64,000 nt of DNA. It comes from Benincasa hispida. Lineage: Eukaryota > Streptophyta > Magnoliopsida > Cucurbitales > Cucurbitaceae. Positions 11,870 through 24,650 of the stretch are shown in pieces. Every line of letters starts with the position of its first letter. Positions within the stretch are counted from its first letter, which is position 1. The DNA lies in contig NC_052359.1 of NCBI RefSeq assembly GCF_009727055.1, positions 23,718,501 to 23,782,500 of the forward strand, in the 5' to 3' direction. A program made the position numbers and the translations under genes. The notes under the pieces were generated by a model. The model saw only the letters and a list, made by a program, of their open reading frames with translations, was not told the DNA's origin and searched no databases.

Positions 11870-13700
11870 AATTACATTAATTTTAGAGATTAAAAAACAT
11901 GCATGTGTGTTAAAAATAGAAATTAGGGTTTATAAAGAACAAACTTTGAAGAACTCTTCAATTCTCCAATCTCCAGCTGATTTCTCCTTTCTAATAGTTT
12001 GCAGACTACCACAAAAGCCTTCCCTACTATTCTATAGTCTTAGATTGGATTGTGGGATCAATGAGAAGAAATTTAAGGGAATTTGGAGAGAACTTCAAGT
12101 TTTTGGTATCTAGGCTTGAGAGAACAATTTCTCATCAAGATTTTAGAATTGCATTAGCTTTTTTAGCAAATTCCTTCTTCATTTTTATAGAAGAACAATG
12201 TGCAATCAGATTGCACAATAAAGTGACACCAAACTATCAAAGATTGAGTGGAATTGTAGATGGAGGAAGTGGGAAAAACCCACTTTCTCTAATTTTCATT
12301 TTTAAAGACTTCTCTATAAAATTCTTATTAAACTTTGAAATTTCAAAATTCTAAAAATGAAAAAAATAATAATTTTATAAATATTAATTCAATAATTAAT
12401 ATTTAAATAAAATTAATTAATTTTAAATGAAATTGATTTTAAATAATTAATTAAATAATTTAATTAATTTAATCAATTTAATATTAAATATTAAATTAAT
12501 ATATAACATCTATTCCATAACATGAATCCTTATTTATGTAATTAATATTTAAATCATATTTAAATATTTTCAAATTATTTGATTTCATTTAATTCAATAA
12601 TTAAACATTTAATTATATCACATATAATTAATAATTCCGTAATTCAAATTTGAATGTTTTAAATTCTCTCATCGCACTATTCTAAGGTTTAGTTTATTTA
12701 TGAGATAGTAGGGGGACCTAATAGACCTACAGATCATGAGCTCCAATGATTTAAGATTAATTAGCTAAACTTTTTTAACTGAATTTAATCAACATTCATT
12801 AACTACCAGGTCACTCCACTAAAGCCCAGTAGTTGCACTCTCCTCACTGTAGATATATTTCTGTCCATTTTATTTAACCATGATCAATAAGTCAATCCTT
12901 CACAGGTTGTTCATATTTACAGCTTGGTCAAAATTATTGTTTTACCCCTATAATACATCTTGCTCCTTAAGTCTCCACTGATCCACTAATAAACAATTGG
13001 TTTATGGTTCTACCAATAAACTGAGTCCCTCTCAATCAGAGTGCGGAGCCCCTTGTTCAAAACTGGAGTCAATACTTAATGGAACAACCTATCTACTATC
13101 CTTAAAGTAGGTAGGAATGAATTCCATCTTGTAGGACTATGTCCCCAACTATCTACTCGGTCTTACCCCTAAAATAGGAAACTTATTGAGCATGTTGAGC
13201 CACTCTCATCCATGCTGATTAAAGGATAATTCTAAATAAACAGAAGTTCATAGTTAGCTCAGGATTGAGATCGAGTTACCGTAGGTCATCAAGTTGAAAT
13301 AGTTAGTTTTAACAGTAAATGGTGTTATAAAGAAAAGTTGAAATAGTCAGTTTTAACTCGCATGTCTCCACATGAATGATTTTGGTATCACATCATTTCT
13401 ATGAAATACAAAATGAGCCGCATCCATACTTACCCTAGGATAAGGTACCCAACCCTATCTTTATATTTATAGACTGCTTTTGCTATATACTCAAACCTGA
13501 TAATCTTTTATGTCTCCACATAAAGTTCAAGTATTCATGCTATATCCAGGGGTTCGTTAGTTAATTGGATTTAGGTTTTTATAAGTGCAATTCACATATT
13601 CAATAACAACTTTATTCAGTAAACCATAATAACAACTTTATTGCAAATAGAATATATTCAAAGACTACAAACTACGAGTTTTAGGACATAAAACCAAACA
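11870..13700 (-). mobile_element. Copia LTR (3' LTR of the RNase H relic)
   Basis: Read on the minus strand the LTR starts at about 13700 (TGTTTGGTTTTATGTCC) directly after a purine-rich tract (CCAAGTGGGTG). It shares blocks with the other copia LTRs here (CACTCCACTAA, GAGCC-CATCCAT). The segment 12354-12690 is nearly pure A/T (AATTAATT arrays). The lower edge is approximate. With 13882-14309 it forms the 3' end of one minus-strand copia element. Confidence 0.65.
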
Positions 13701-13881
13701 AACACCCACTTGGACTAAAACTCCAGTGGGTTTACATATATACATTGTTGAGTAAGAGAGAATAAACTATAAATACAATAAACTAGGGCATCCAAATACC
13801 TATGAATTCTCCCACTTACCCTAGATTTACATATCTCGTAGTCCTAGTCCCACTAGGTGAATAAACTATAAATACAATAAA

Positions 13882-14309
13882 CTAGGCTTTTGTAAATGGA
13901 TAAACTAAATTGTCTTTTGAGGCTATCTGTGTGATGATCACGTCTCCTTGGTGTACTATCACCCTGATGAGATGGTACTTGCATTTGATGTTCTTCTCAC
14001 GTTTATGGCTCCTCGGTTCTTTAGAATTTGCAACTACTCCACTATTATCACAATAGAGGGTGATCGACAGATGCATATTTGGAACTACTTCGAAATCAAT
14101 CAAGAACTTCCTTAGCCATACTACTTCTTTCGCTGCTTCACATACAGTTACATACTCCGCTTCCATGGTGGAGTCAGCAATACAACTTTGCTTTATACTT
14201 CTCCATACTATAACTTATCTATTCAGAGTGAATACTGATCCCGAAGTAGATTTTCTAGAATTCACATCGGTTTGAAAATTAGAATCGATGTATACTATAA
14301 GGACCAGAT
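13882..14309 (-). pseudogene. Copia RNase H, truncated
   Basis: The minus-strand frame (94 residues, 14166-13882) reads EAEYVTVCEAAKEVVWLRKF, then YCDNSGVVANSKEPRSHKR, then a HLIR..V..GDV segment and PFTK, the diagnostic C-terminal half of copia RNase H. Similarity extends upstream to 14309 (SRKSTSGSVF), interrupted by a TAG. It is cut there by insertion of the T element, whose LTR starts at 14310. RNase H degrades the RNA strand of the RNA:DNA hybrid. The catalytic Asp of YCDN is kept. Confidence 0.9.
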
Positions 14310-17164
14310 TGTCACCCCCCTCCCAGACTACTCTCTGAGCCTAGGAAAGGATATGACTGCAGCAGTTATCAACCCTTTTGTTGATACTTACTGCCTAATA
14401 ATTCTTGCGGAAATAACTCTGATACCAATGTAAAAACTCATATACAGCGGATGCCTCTATGGCCAAAATTTATTAATTCAAAAGCACAACATATCTAGAG
14501 TAAATACATTACTAGTTTCCCAAGTCCCGATACCCAAAACCCTAGTCCCTATATGAACAACTGTAACATGTGTACAATATTTATAGTAACCACCTAACAG
14601 ACGGGTTACAATATCTTTGTCTTTTAGTGGCAGAGCAGATGCAGATCTATCTCCTGAGGATTTGACCGCTACCTGAGGAAAAGGAAAACATTTGAAAACG
14701 GGGTGAGCTTGCTAGCCCAGTGAGTGACTTAAGAAAGATAACTGATTCTCATGCAAAAGTCTCGATAAAGGGATTAAACTGAAATATAAACTTTTACAGT
14801 AACCTTGTACTGCAGTATAAACATTTTCCAGGCATAAAACATATAAAGCTGTTTTTATCAGAAAACATTAAAACTGTTTCTTATTGAGAATAACCCTACT
14901 GCGGTTAAATCCCAATAACAACTACTAGTCAAGAGATAACCCTTTTGCTCAATCTCTTACTTTAACTACCTACGTGCACATGGCCATACTAAGTACCGTC
15001 ATACCTTAGGTACTTCTACTCATATACCTTCTCTCAACTTGTTCTTCAATATCGATCTGCTCGGATACCTTCTCAAATGTCCTTCGGTATCAAGTTGGTC
15101 GGATACCTTCTCAAATGTTCTTCGGTATCGCGTTTCAAGTAAAACTAGTCATAAAATGACTTCCTCTTTAAAGCATGTAAAGCATACCGCATAGAAAACA
15201 TGTCTTTAAAGATACTAACGCATGTTGGGTGTATTTAAACACACATAAATAGTTTTTCAATAAACTTTCATACATGGCATGCGTTTAAAACATAACTCAT
15301 GGTTTGCTTGGAAATTATTTTGTAAAACTAGCTGGCATGAGAATAATCTTTCTTTAAAACATTGTAAATATTTAATCAAATATTTTAGTCACTCACCTTG
15401 TCGTCTAGGAACTTTTCACTCTAGAAGTTCTGTGTTTACCTCGGGTTCCCTTTTGAACCCCTAAAAACCATAGTCAATTTGAAACTCCGATTACTCATAG
15501 TTCTAGGCCTTATGTTGAGATACTTCCTTCTACAAACATTCTCTAAAATATCTCAGAAAACATACCATAAAATATAAGCTCAGAACTCCTCGTGGTTTGG
15601 CCGGAATCACAAAATCTTGAAGACTGGCCCAAGCTTACCTGACAGCCTGACCCTTCTGTGTTTTTCTCAGTTTTCAGCCCTATCCCTTGGAGCTCTCCAA
15701 AAGCCCTACCTTGAAAACTAGACTTTCGGAGATTTCAGGTGGATTTCGAATCACTCCAAACGCACGAGTATACTGGGAGAACTTCTTGTCCCAAGTTGAT
15801 GCTATTTCCAGACTTCACTATTTAACTGTGTTTCTCTGGAAGCTTTATGACTGACGCATGGATTTGCTATCAACCCAAAGTTTAATCAAATTTCACGCTC
15901 TTCTTAATTTATTTTGAATTGTGATCTGAAAAGAAGTCCTTGGCCCTATTTATAGGCGTCCAAACTCTTTCCAAGGCCAACATCTCCTACTTGGCCGCAT
16001 GTCCAAGTGTCTCTTCCCCACACTATCAACGCAACCTTCAATCACCGCAATCTAAGGTGTCTTCTTCATCCTTAGCAAGCACAAAATGCTTAATTTTTCA
16101 TATCTTCTTGTGCATCCACCTCATTTTCTTAACGCTTAAGATTTCTTCCCAACAATCCACATGTTAGGATGACGACCTTACATGTGTCTATCCAATCTCA
16201 TATGCGGTCATCTAACCACACATGGTCCCATCCAAATGCCCGAACCTACATATGTCATGACACCATCAACCGGCGCATGCGTCCATTCAATCATACCTTG
16301 TGCATCTAATTAACGCAACTTGGTCACAAATGCTACATGCTCGCAAAGCTCATCTTTGGCCGCATATCCTTCTCCTTCGCATGGCTCACCTTTGCTCTAT
16401 GTGCTCAATTAGGATAATGACCAACACTCCTTCAACGCATACTACTAGCTTGTCCTATGCGCCCACAAGCCCTCAGATGTCTAACGCATAGCACATCACC
16501 AACGCATAGTGTGGTCAGATCCATCGCATCCATTGCTGCATACCATCGCATAGCACTGCCGTATCCATTGTGTAGCACTGCAGCGTCCATCACCGCATGC
16601 ATTTATTGCCACATGCCCCTATTGCCGCATGCCTTTATCGCCGCATCATCGCATGCCTCGCACCGCATCGCCGCATGCCCTCGCATCACCGCATACTACC
16701 AATGCATTTCCTTCGGTCGCATGCCCTCGGCCGCATGCACACATACCATCGTGTCCAATGTCTCACGTCCTTGGATGCGCAACTTGAGGCTGCCGCATGT
16801 GTTGTTCTAACCTCTCAATACATTTGGCTGCTGCATGCATTGTTCTAACCTCTCAAAACATTGGTTGTCGCATGCATTTCTCTTGGCCACACTTTGCCTT
16901 CCTTCAATGCCTCAAATAACCTCTAAATGATCAAGGCCAACTCATGGACAACACTTAGTCAATTTTCTTGCTTCCAACGTATGGGTTATACTTAGCCAAA
17001 TTTTCCAAGTTTTCTCCAAAGTCAAGCCTTCAAATTCACACTTTTCTTCTAATTTTTCACCCTTTTCTCTACAATCAAACATTAGTTTCCACATCAACCT
17101 ACTCACCATACTGGTCTCAGTAGGGAACATACTCAAGTTGAGGAATTAGGGTTCAAGGTTTACA
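14310..17164 (-). mobile_element. T 3' LTR
   Basis: 2855 bp. Read on the minus strand it runs TGTAAACCTTG...GGTGACA. A TATA box (minus TATAAATAG) lies at about 15949-15957. It matches the 5' LTR remnant at 60912-61509 closely over 14640-15230. A hypervariable GCATG/CGCAT-rich tract occupies about 16290-16900, and His/Ala-rich frames there are translations of this repeat. GATACCTTCTCAAATGTCC occurs as short tandem units near 15060-15130. Confidence 0.9.
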
Positions 17165-17178
17165 TTTACCTCCCTCTT
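17165..17178 (-). promoter_or_regulatory. T polypurine tract
   Basis: Minus-strand AAGAGGGAGGTAAA directly abuts the 3' LTR start. This is the second-strand primer site, preceded by the family-typical AAGGACGAAATTTTC. Confidence 0.85.
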
Positions 17179-17215
17179 ATGAAAATTTCGTCCTTGAAAT
17201 TTGGCTACAAGTCTG

Positions 17216-18736
17216 TTAATTAAACAACTAGGGATACTTGTTTCTTATTTGCTCTTCAGCTTCCCATGTTTCTTCTTTAGTGCTATGGTTCCGCCATAAC
17301 ACCTTTACCAATGGGATTGTCTTATTCCTTAAGGCTTGTTCTTTTCTGTCAAGAATCTCCAATGGTTCATTGTCATGAGACAAATTTTCTTTCAACTGTA
17401 CTGGTTACTCAGGCAACACATGGGTAGGATCTGGCACATACTTTCTGAGCATTGCCACATGAAACACATCATGGATATGAGATAATTCTGGAGGTAAATC
17501 CAACCTATATGCCATTGGGCCAACTCTTTCTATTATCTCGTAAGGTCCAATATACCTCGGGCTTAATTTCCCTTTCCTACCAAACCTGAGTATTCCTTTC
17601 CACAGAGATAACTTAAGAAATACTTTATCACCACCTTCAAATTCCAATTCTCTTCTCTGCTTATCGGCATAAATCTTTTGCCTATCTCGAGCTATTTTAA
17701 GATTATCTCTTATAATCTTAACACTGTCCGATGTCTGCTGAACAAGTTCTAGACCTAGTAATTTCCTTTCACCAACTTCATTCCAACATATCGGAGTTCT
17801 ACATGGTCTTCCGTATAGTGCCTCATACGGTACCATTCCGATACTCGAATGATAACTGTTGTTATATGCAAATTCGATCAATGACAGATGCGTATTCCAA
17901 CTGCCCTTGAACTGCAATACACATGCTCTCAACATGTCCTCTAATGTCTGAATTGTCCGCTCAGACTGACCATTCGTTTGTGGATGAAAAGCTGTACTGA
18001 AATATAACTTGGTCATAGCTTTCAGTAAGCTAGGCAACAACTTCGATGTAAACTTAGAATCTTGATCTGATAAAATCAAAACTGGAGCCCCAAACTGACT
18101 CATAATTCGATCAACATACAGCTTAGCTAATTGGTCTAGGGTAAAAGTAACTTTAACAGGTAAAAACTTAGCTGTCTTTGTCAATCTATCCACAATTACC
18201 CATATACCATCATAGCTCACTGGTGTCCTAGGTAACCCAAACAAGAAATCCATTGTAACATGCTCTAATTTCCACTCTGGTACTGGGAGTGGATTAAGCA
18301 ATCCTGTTGGCCTCTGTCTTTTTGGCTTAACTTGTTGACATACTAAGCACCTGTCAACATACTCTGCTATTTCTCTTTTCATACCAGGCCACCAGTACGA
18401 TCTCTTTAATGTTCTGTACATCTTCGTACTGCCTGGATGCATAACATAAGTTGAACTATGTGCTTTTTCCAGAATAGCTTGTTTAAGTGCTAAGTTATTA
18501 GGTACACATATCTACCTTCTTTTAATAGCACTTTGTCTGCTCTTAATTGGTAGTCCGTCCTCAGATCTTTACTTACTTCTTCAGCTAACTTCTGAAGATC
18601 AAAATATTTTAACTGTTCACGTAGAATAACTTGTACGAGAGTAGGACGTACTTGAAATGAAGCTAGTAAGCCTCCTGTTTGACCAACTGATAATGCTGCC
18701 TTAACATTATACAACTCATGTATCAGTGCACCTTTC
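17216..18736 (-). pseudogene. T integrase and chromodomain
   Basis: A 345-residue open stretch (18442-17405) begins MHPGSTKMYRTLKR and contains YWWPGMK, CLVCQQVK (zinc-binding end), then the catalytic triad positions TMDF, SDQD and QSER, then the GKLSPRYIGPYEI and HDVFHVAMLRKY C-terminal motifs. The upstream piece (18714-18490) is in another frame, so one base is missing near 18500. The zinc-finger His (EKAHSSTY) lies between them. After a TAA at 17402 the same frame continues into a group-II chromodomain-like tail (IPLVKVLWRNH, TWEAEEQIRNKYP). A TAG precedes the final LFN. The chromodomain targets integration to marked chromatin. Coding begins at the O insertion point. Confidence 0.92.
18732..18736. 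repeat. Target duplication CTTTC, left of element O
   Basis: CTTTC here and at 57656-57660 directly flank the 38.9-kb insert, which begins TGTAAGG and ends GTTATCA. Confidence 0.9.
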
Positions 18737-20766
18737 TGTAAGGATACAAGATGTATATTGTGATGTGTATGTTATTTATCGCTTATACACACTACTGATG
18801 ATGAAAATGATTCAAGTTCATGTTGCCATAAACTTGTTGACTATAATTTAATCTCTTTTTCTTTATCTAGCTTTAATGCATGGATTGTGAATGAAATGAA
18901 GGAAATGCTATATATGCGCTCAAGTGCTTGCGATAAAGACATTTTTATGCGATACTACGTCTAAATATATGCGTTGATAGTGCTATGCTCGTTGTATGCG
19001 ATGAAGTAGTACATGTCACAAGTTTCCTTGCATTGAAACCAAGTATAATTCCAATGTAAATTTCTCAGAATGATCCAAGGTCGAACACAGGGATTGTTTT
19101 CGTTAATGCGATACTTATGTGATACATGCGACCGGTTTTTAACAATGAATAAAGAATGGTGGTTTATATAGAAATATAAATTGCGATGAAAGTAAAAATG
19201 CGTTAATAAAGGAAAGTAAAAATGCGTTGATAAAAGAAATTCCTAAGCTACTATGATACATGATACAGAAACATGATACATGATACTGAGGTCGAGAACT
19301 GACTATGAAGTTGTACAAATGAATCGATGTATGCGATGGAAAGTCTTATGAATGAAGCAGAAAGAGAAAGAGTAAAGAGCAAAAACATTGCAAGTTTGTC
19401 AATCATGTTAAGGACGCAACTAAGGTTCCGCTTTCCCTTGGCGTACATCTCTCAGTGATCGGCCGCGTTCTCATATCTCTATGGTGAAACAGGGATGAAC
19501 GTGACGAATGCAAGGTTGTTTCCATCTCTGGAAATACCTCTCGCTTTAGTTAATGCATTCTTCCAACATTCTCTCGATAGGCGGAATAGCATCTTCACTT
19601 CTGCTCTCACAGGTGAAGATGCCATCGAGCATGCTTTAGCTAAACTTAATTATTTTCTTAACACAAATTAACTCACTCGCTTAATTCTCGCTATTTACCC
19701 GGGGATTAAGAACACATCATGGAGAAAATGGATTATGAATGTATGGAAAGAGACAGAGAGATGATAATGGTGATGAAGATAACATTTAATTCTAAAATTA
19801 AGCATTTGATACATGTTGTGAATGAGAGATTACAAAAGATGAATACAAAGATGAAATAGAGGATAGAAAAAAATATGGAAAGAGTGTCAACGTCTTGACA
19901 CAGATCCTGATCGGAGATTGTGCTTACCGACGTGTGGAGTGGTGAAGAGGAAAGCTTCCCTCTCAGGCTTGCCTTCCCGGTAGAATTGACCTTCGCACAG
20001 AGCTTCAACTACGGGAATCGGAAGAATTCTCTGCTCGGAGACTCACCTCTCGGCCTTGTCTTGTAGTTCTCCGGATCTACTTTGGACAGTCACTTTAGAC
20101 CAGCCTCTCTCTCAGAATCAGTATATGCACGTCTCTATGTATACATGTATATCTGTATGTACCAGTATCTTGTATCTCTATGCCATTCAGCTAATTTGAA
20201 GAAGTTATTTATAAGCGAGGCCTTGGCTCTTTGAATTTGTGGTCCCCACTGTATAGTTATGGTAGTTCCTAAAATGGCGGACTGGAAAATTCCTTCTGTT
20301 CCGCAATCAACCCGTCAGAAATGCACAACTGAAAGCTGTACACTTGTCAGAATCTTCTGCAAATGCGTTGCTCTTCACATCTTTGATCTATCGCCGCATG
20401 CGGTGTTGTTTTGATTACCGCATGCTGTTGAAATTGCGTTGATCGCTAAAGCTCTTGATCGATTGTCGCATGCGCCATCATTGCGTTAATCATTTTTTTT
20501 GTTCTTGATTGATGGGCGCAATGCGACGTAGATGCGTTGTTTATCTTGTCTTCGAGCCATGAACGCATGCGGTGACTGATTTCCTACAAAACAGAAACAG
20601 AAACATTCTATTCTACCATCGCAATGGTGTTAGTGGGTGTATTTCTGACATTTTATAATTTTCGCATTTCTTAGCCAATTTCCATACTATCGATGCAACT
20701 TTTCTTTCTTTTAGTCCCAATATCTAAATAAAACAGTATAAATAACTTGTATTTCTACAAGTTATC
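18737..20766 (-). mobile_element. O 3' LTR
   Basis: 2030 bp. Read on the minus strand it starts at 20766 with the ATAACTTGTA-GAAA-TACAAGTTAT hairpin (one terminal base lost) and ends CTTACA. A TATA box (minus TATAAATAA) lies near 20205-20213. A candidate splice donor (minus AG|GTGAGT) lies near 20045, and a CATCTTCAC hairpin lies at 19592-19623. The 5' LTR lacks about 0.69 kb of this copy. Confidence 0.88.
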
Positions 20767-21733
20767 CACCCCCAAATTTAGATATATGCTTGTCCTCAAG
20801 CATATCTTCAACTAAGGCAATATCGTTTAATTCTTATCCTAACTTTGCGTCGATTGGTTGTTCCGAATGCTCCACCTAGTCAACATTACTTAACAACACA
20901 ATTTCCTTCTATCCTTTAATAATTCATAAACATGCTCTACTTTATTCTTCTATACAACAAATCTCTACTAAAAAATTTCTTTCTTGTTTTGAAAAGAATG
21001 TTTACCTCTTCTTGCAAAAACAACTAGGTGCGACTTTATGCGGTAGTCTAGTTTGCATCATTTATTAGAGACTGATGATCATGGTTACACTCTTCATTTT
21101 GGCTTGTTCCCATAGGTGTCATGCGAACATCCAACTACGATTGTGTGCTAATCTCAACTTCAACTCTTGATTTTCAGCTAAGATTAACTTTTGCTGGTCA
21201 GAGGAATTGTCTCTTATATTCTTTTTTTTTTCTCTTTTTTTTTTTCATATTGCGTCGTTCTTGGAAACCCACCTTCATTTTGGCTTGCTCCCACGAGTGT
21301 CATGCGAACATCCAAATACGAGCAGGTTCCTTTCACGACTTAACTCTTATCAGGTTGGGATTGTTTTTTAATTTCCCTTGCGCTGACATTGGAGTTTATA
21401 TGAAAATTGGTTTTTTTTTTGCGGAATTCACTTTCTTTTTATTAGTCATTCATAGGGAATTTAAGAACAATGCAACTAATGCATAGAAGTAAGGAAATTG
21501 AACAAAGCACAGAAATTAATGCAATTAAATTAAATGAAAAGTAAATTCATAAAGCAATAAAAGCTAGTTTAAGAAAGCAATAAATAACATAATGCATAAA
21601 GTAATAAAGAAAGAAATTAAACATAGATTTTAGAGATGCTGATTGAAAGAAATTTCTCACAATTACTGCAGTCCACACCTCTGTAGGCAGTCAAACTTGC
21701 CTGCACAATGTCATCAAGGACATAGTTAACCTC
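20767..21733 (-). other. O 3' untranslated region with polypurine tract and gag tail
   Basis: The minus-strand polypurine tract AAATTTGGGGGTG (20767-20778) is preceded by an AGGA-loop hairpin (TGCTTG/CAAGCA). The 48-bp repeat occurs at 21093-21140 and 21273-21322. Near 21660-21733 the sequence resembles the gag C-terminus of A (minus GACATTGTGCAGGCAAG), so pol and ORF2 are absent. The region is cut at 21733 by element A. Pyrimidine-rich frames here are not genes. Confidence 0.7.
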
Positions 21734-23110
21734 TGATAACTTGTAGAAATACAAGTTATTTATACGGCCTTATTCAAAGCATTCATCTATAACTACCCTA
21801 AAAGAATTCACTGAAAGATATACTTGATACGGGGGATAATTGATATGAGGCTTTTGAGAGAGAGAGTTGATCTGAGTGCTGATCGGAGGAAATCCAAGAA
21901 GAGAAGAGACAAGGCCGAGAGGTGAGTCTCAGTGCAATTCTGCCAAATCTCCACCGAGAAGCTCTGTACTTAGATCCCTTCTACCGGTTGAGCAAGCCTG
22001 AGAGGGAAGCTCATCCTTCCATTCACTCCATCAACGTTGGCAAGCGATTCTCCATTCGAGATCTGTGCCAAGATGTTGGCGCTTATTTGTATTTGTTTCT
22101 AACTCTCATTCATCAATTGTATTTCATCTTCTTAATCTCTTCATTCACAACCATGTATCAGATGCTAAATAGTATTATTGAATGTCTTGATCATTTCCAT
22201 TTCCGCTTCTCTGTCTATTTCCATTCCTCCATAAATCATTTTCTCCATGATGTTTTCTTAATCCCTTGGCGATTAATATGAATTAAACAAGTAACTTAAT
22301 CTGTGCTAAAGAAATAAAGATGTTTAGCTAAAGTATGCTAGACGACATCTTCACCTGTGAGAGCATAAGTGAAGATGCCATTCTGATCTGTCGAGAGACG
22401 GTTAGAAGAATGCATTAACTAAAGCAAGAAGTACTTCCAGAGATGGAAGAAACCTTGTGTCCATTACGTTTTTCCTTATTTCACCACAGAGATGTGCGAA
22501 CGCGGCCGATCACCGAGAGGTATATGCCAAGGGAAAAGCGGAACTGTACTTATGCCTTTAACGCAATTAAGGAACTTACGATGTTTGTTCTAATTATCTT
22601 TTCTCTTTCTATTCCACGCATAAGACTTGCCACCTCATAACACGATCTTTGTATATTCTTCACTATCAGTCTCAATCTCGGTATCTTGTATCATGTAACC
22701 TGTATCTTGTATCATCATAGCTTAGGTTTATTTTATCGCACTTTACTTTTATCGCAATTTACTTTATTACTGCATTTCTATCGCTTATCTTTACTTTATT
22801 GCACAATTTACTTTATTGCATGTACAAACAACACCTTTATTAATTTGAAAAACCCCCGGTCACATATATCACAAATATAATGCAATTAACCTAAAACAAT
22901 CCCTGTGTTCTACCTCAGATCACACTGAGAAACTTGCAGTTAAATTATACTTGGTTTCAACACAAGGAAACTTGTGACAACGCACAACATACTACAAGAA
23001 CATTCATTAATAACGCATATCTAGAAGTAGTATCGCATATCATCGCATAAAATCTATGTCATCAAGTTTATGGCATGGATTTGTAGCCTAGAAACAATTT
23101 TTGCGTGTCA
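21734..23110 (+). mobile_element. A 5' LTR (U3 deleted)
   Basis: Starts TGATAACTTGTAG and ends near TGTCA at 23110, six bases before the primer site. Compared with the 3' LTR, about 486 bp of U3 is missing after TTATTC (21775). The TATA box is mutated (CTATAACTA near 21790). A splice-donor-like GAGAG|GTGAGT lies at 21917-21927 and a CATCTTCAC hairpin at about 22348. A short duplication of CAAGTTTATGG occurs at the end (23062 and 23109). Confidence 0.85.
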
Positions 23111-23178
23111 AGTTTATGGCGTCGTTGTCGGGGATTGGTTAACGGTTATTGTTTGAGTGTGTTTGTGGTATTTTGCAG
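21922..23178 (+). other. Candidate leader intron of A
   Basis: A perfect donor (GAGAG|GTGAGT) inside the LTR pairs with ATTTTGCAG|GA downstream of the primer site, 51 bases before the gag ATG. Both sites are kept in B (32896-34106) and C (minus, 55579-54382). Splicing would remove U5 and the primer site from gag mRNA. This is prediction only. Confidence 0.5.
23117..23134 (+). promoter_or_regulatory. A primer-binding site, tRNA-Asp
   Basis: TGGCGTCGTTGTCGGGGA, 16 of 18 matches to the complement of the plant tRNA-Asp(GTC) 3' end. Confidence 0.85.
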
Positions 23179-23229
23179 GACAGATCTCTTTGTACTGGCT
23201 GTTCAACGCGGTGAGCAGTCTGACAGCTT

Positions 23230-24650
23230 ATGAGCTTTAGTACCGAACCAGAATTTGTAGCTGACCCAGAGATCGAGCATACCTTTCGCGCACGGTCACG
23301 CCAGAATCGAGCAAGGCGAAAGAGAGCAGCTGATGTGGTAGATAATATGGACAACGCGGCTCCTACAGGAAATCAAGGGACGATATGGCCAGTGCAGGAC
23401 CCAGTCTTCCTTGCTGCTGACCGTAACATTCCCATGAGGAACTATGTGGCGCCCAACCTATACAATTTTTTTGCCTGGGATTTCGAGGCCTACAGTAGAG
23501 GAGAACGCAAGGTTCGAAATAAAATCGGTCATGCTCCAAATGATCCAAAACGCAGGGCAATTTGGGGGTCTGCAAGGTGAAGACCCGCATGCCCACCTGA
23601 CTAGTTTTGTTGAAATGTGCGGCAACTTCTCATTACTTGGTGTTACCCCTGAGGGTATTAGACTGTATTTATTCCCTTACACCTTGAGGGACGAACCCAA
23701 GAGGTAGGCTCACTCACTGGAGCCGAACGAGATTACATCATGGGATCACCTGGTGGAGCGATTCATGAAGAAGTTCTTCCCACCGGCCGTCAACGCAAGG
23801 CGATGAAAGGATGTGCTGAACTTTGAACAAATGGACAATGAGACCCTAAGCACTGCCTGGGTGCGATTTAGGAGATTGGTAAAAAACTGCCAGCATATCA
23901 GGATACCCGATTGCATTTTGATGGAGACATTTTACAATGGCCTGAATAGATCGTCGTAGGCTGTTGCTGATGCCTCCACGGCAGGAGGTTTTATGGACAA
24001 GACGTATACAGAGGCCAAGGTCATCCTTAACCGCATATCGTGGAACATGGATGATTGGATTGATGATGGTTATGGAGGTAGAGGTTCTGAAAGAAGAAAG
24101 AATGACACTCCCATTGTCCCTGCGGAGACAATGACGACACTGGCCGTACAGATGGCCGCAGTGACCTCAATCCTCCAATCGATGGCAGTCAATCAAGGAG
24201 CCATCCCCTAACAATCAGCACAACCCGCTGTGCCAGCTCAAGTGGCCACAATAAGTTGCGTTAATTGTGGAGGGGCTCATGTAGCAGAAATGTGCCCATC
24301 GAATATCCAACAAGTATGCACCATCCAAAACAACCCATTCAGCAACACCTACAATCCGGGTTGGAGGAACCATTCTAACTTTGTTTGGGGAGGGAATCCT
24401 AACCAAGGGGGGTTAAGCAGCCATCAAAGTGGCAGTCGAGGGAATCCTCCTTTTCACCATAACTCGAATCAGAGGAAACCAAGGCAATCACATAATCAAC
24501 AACCCTCATTTCAAACACCTCTGGAAGCTCATTGGAGGCCCTGTAAAACAGTATATGGACAAAAATGACGCAGTGATGCAAGCGCAGGCGTCTTCAATTC
24601 GAAACTTAAGAGATTCAAGTGTGCCAGCTGGCTTTTGAGCTTAGAAATAG
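23230..24650 (+). pseudogene. A gag, broken
   Basis: The ATG at 23230 opens MSFSTEPEFVADPEIE, the same start as in B. One frameshift near 23500 moves to the frame with MLQMIQNAGQFGGLQGEDPH (capsid core), LFPYTLRDE, ETLSTAWVRFRRLV and TFYNGLNRS. Four stops follow: TAG at 23706 and TGA at 23803 where B has Trp, TAG near 23957 and TAA near 24209. The zinc knuckle CVNCGGAHVAEMC (CX2CX3HX4C) lies near 24260. The C-terminal AQASSIRNL tail ends by about 24650. Athila-clade gag forms the particle shell. Confidence 0.9.

Noticed and set aside
16300..16848. His/Ala/Cys-rich plus-strand frames
   Set aside because: Translations of the GCATG-rich array in T's 3' LTR; no homologous frame in sister LTRs.
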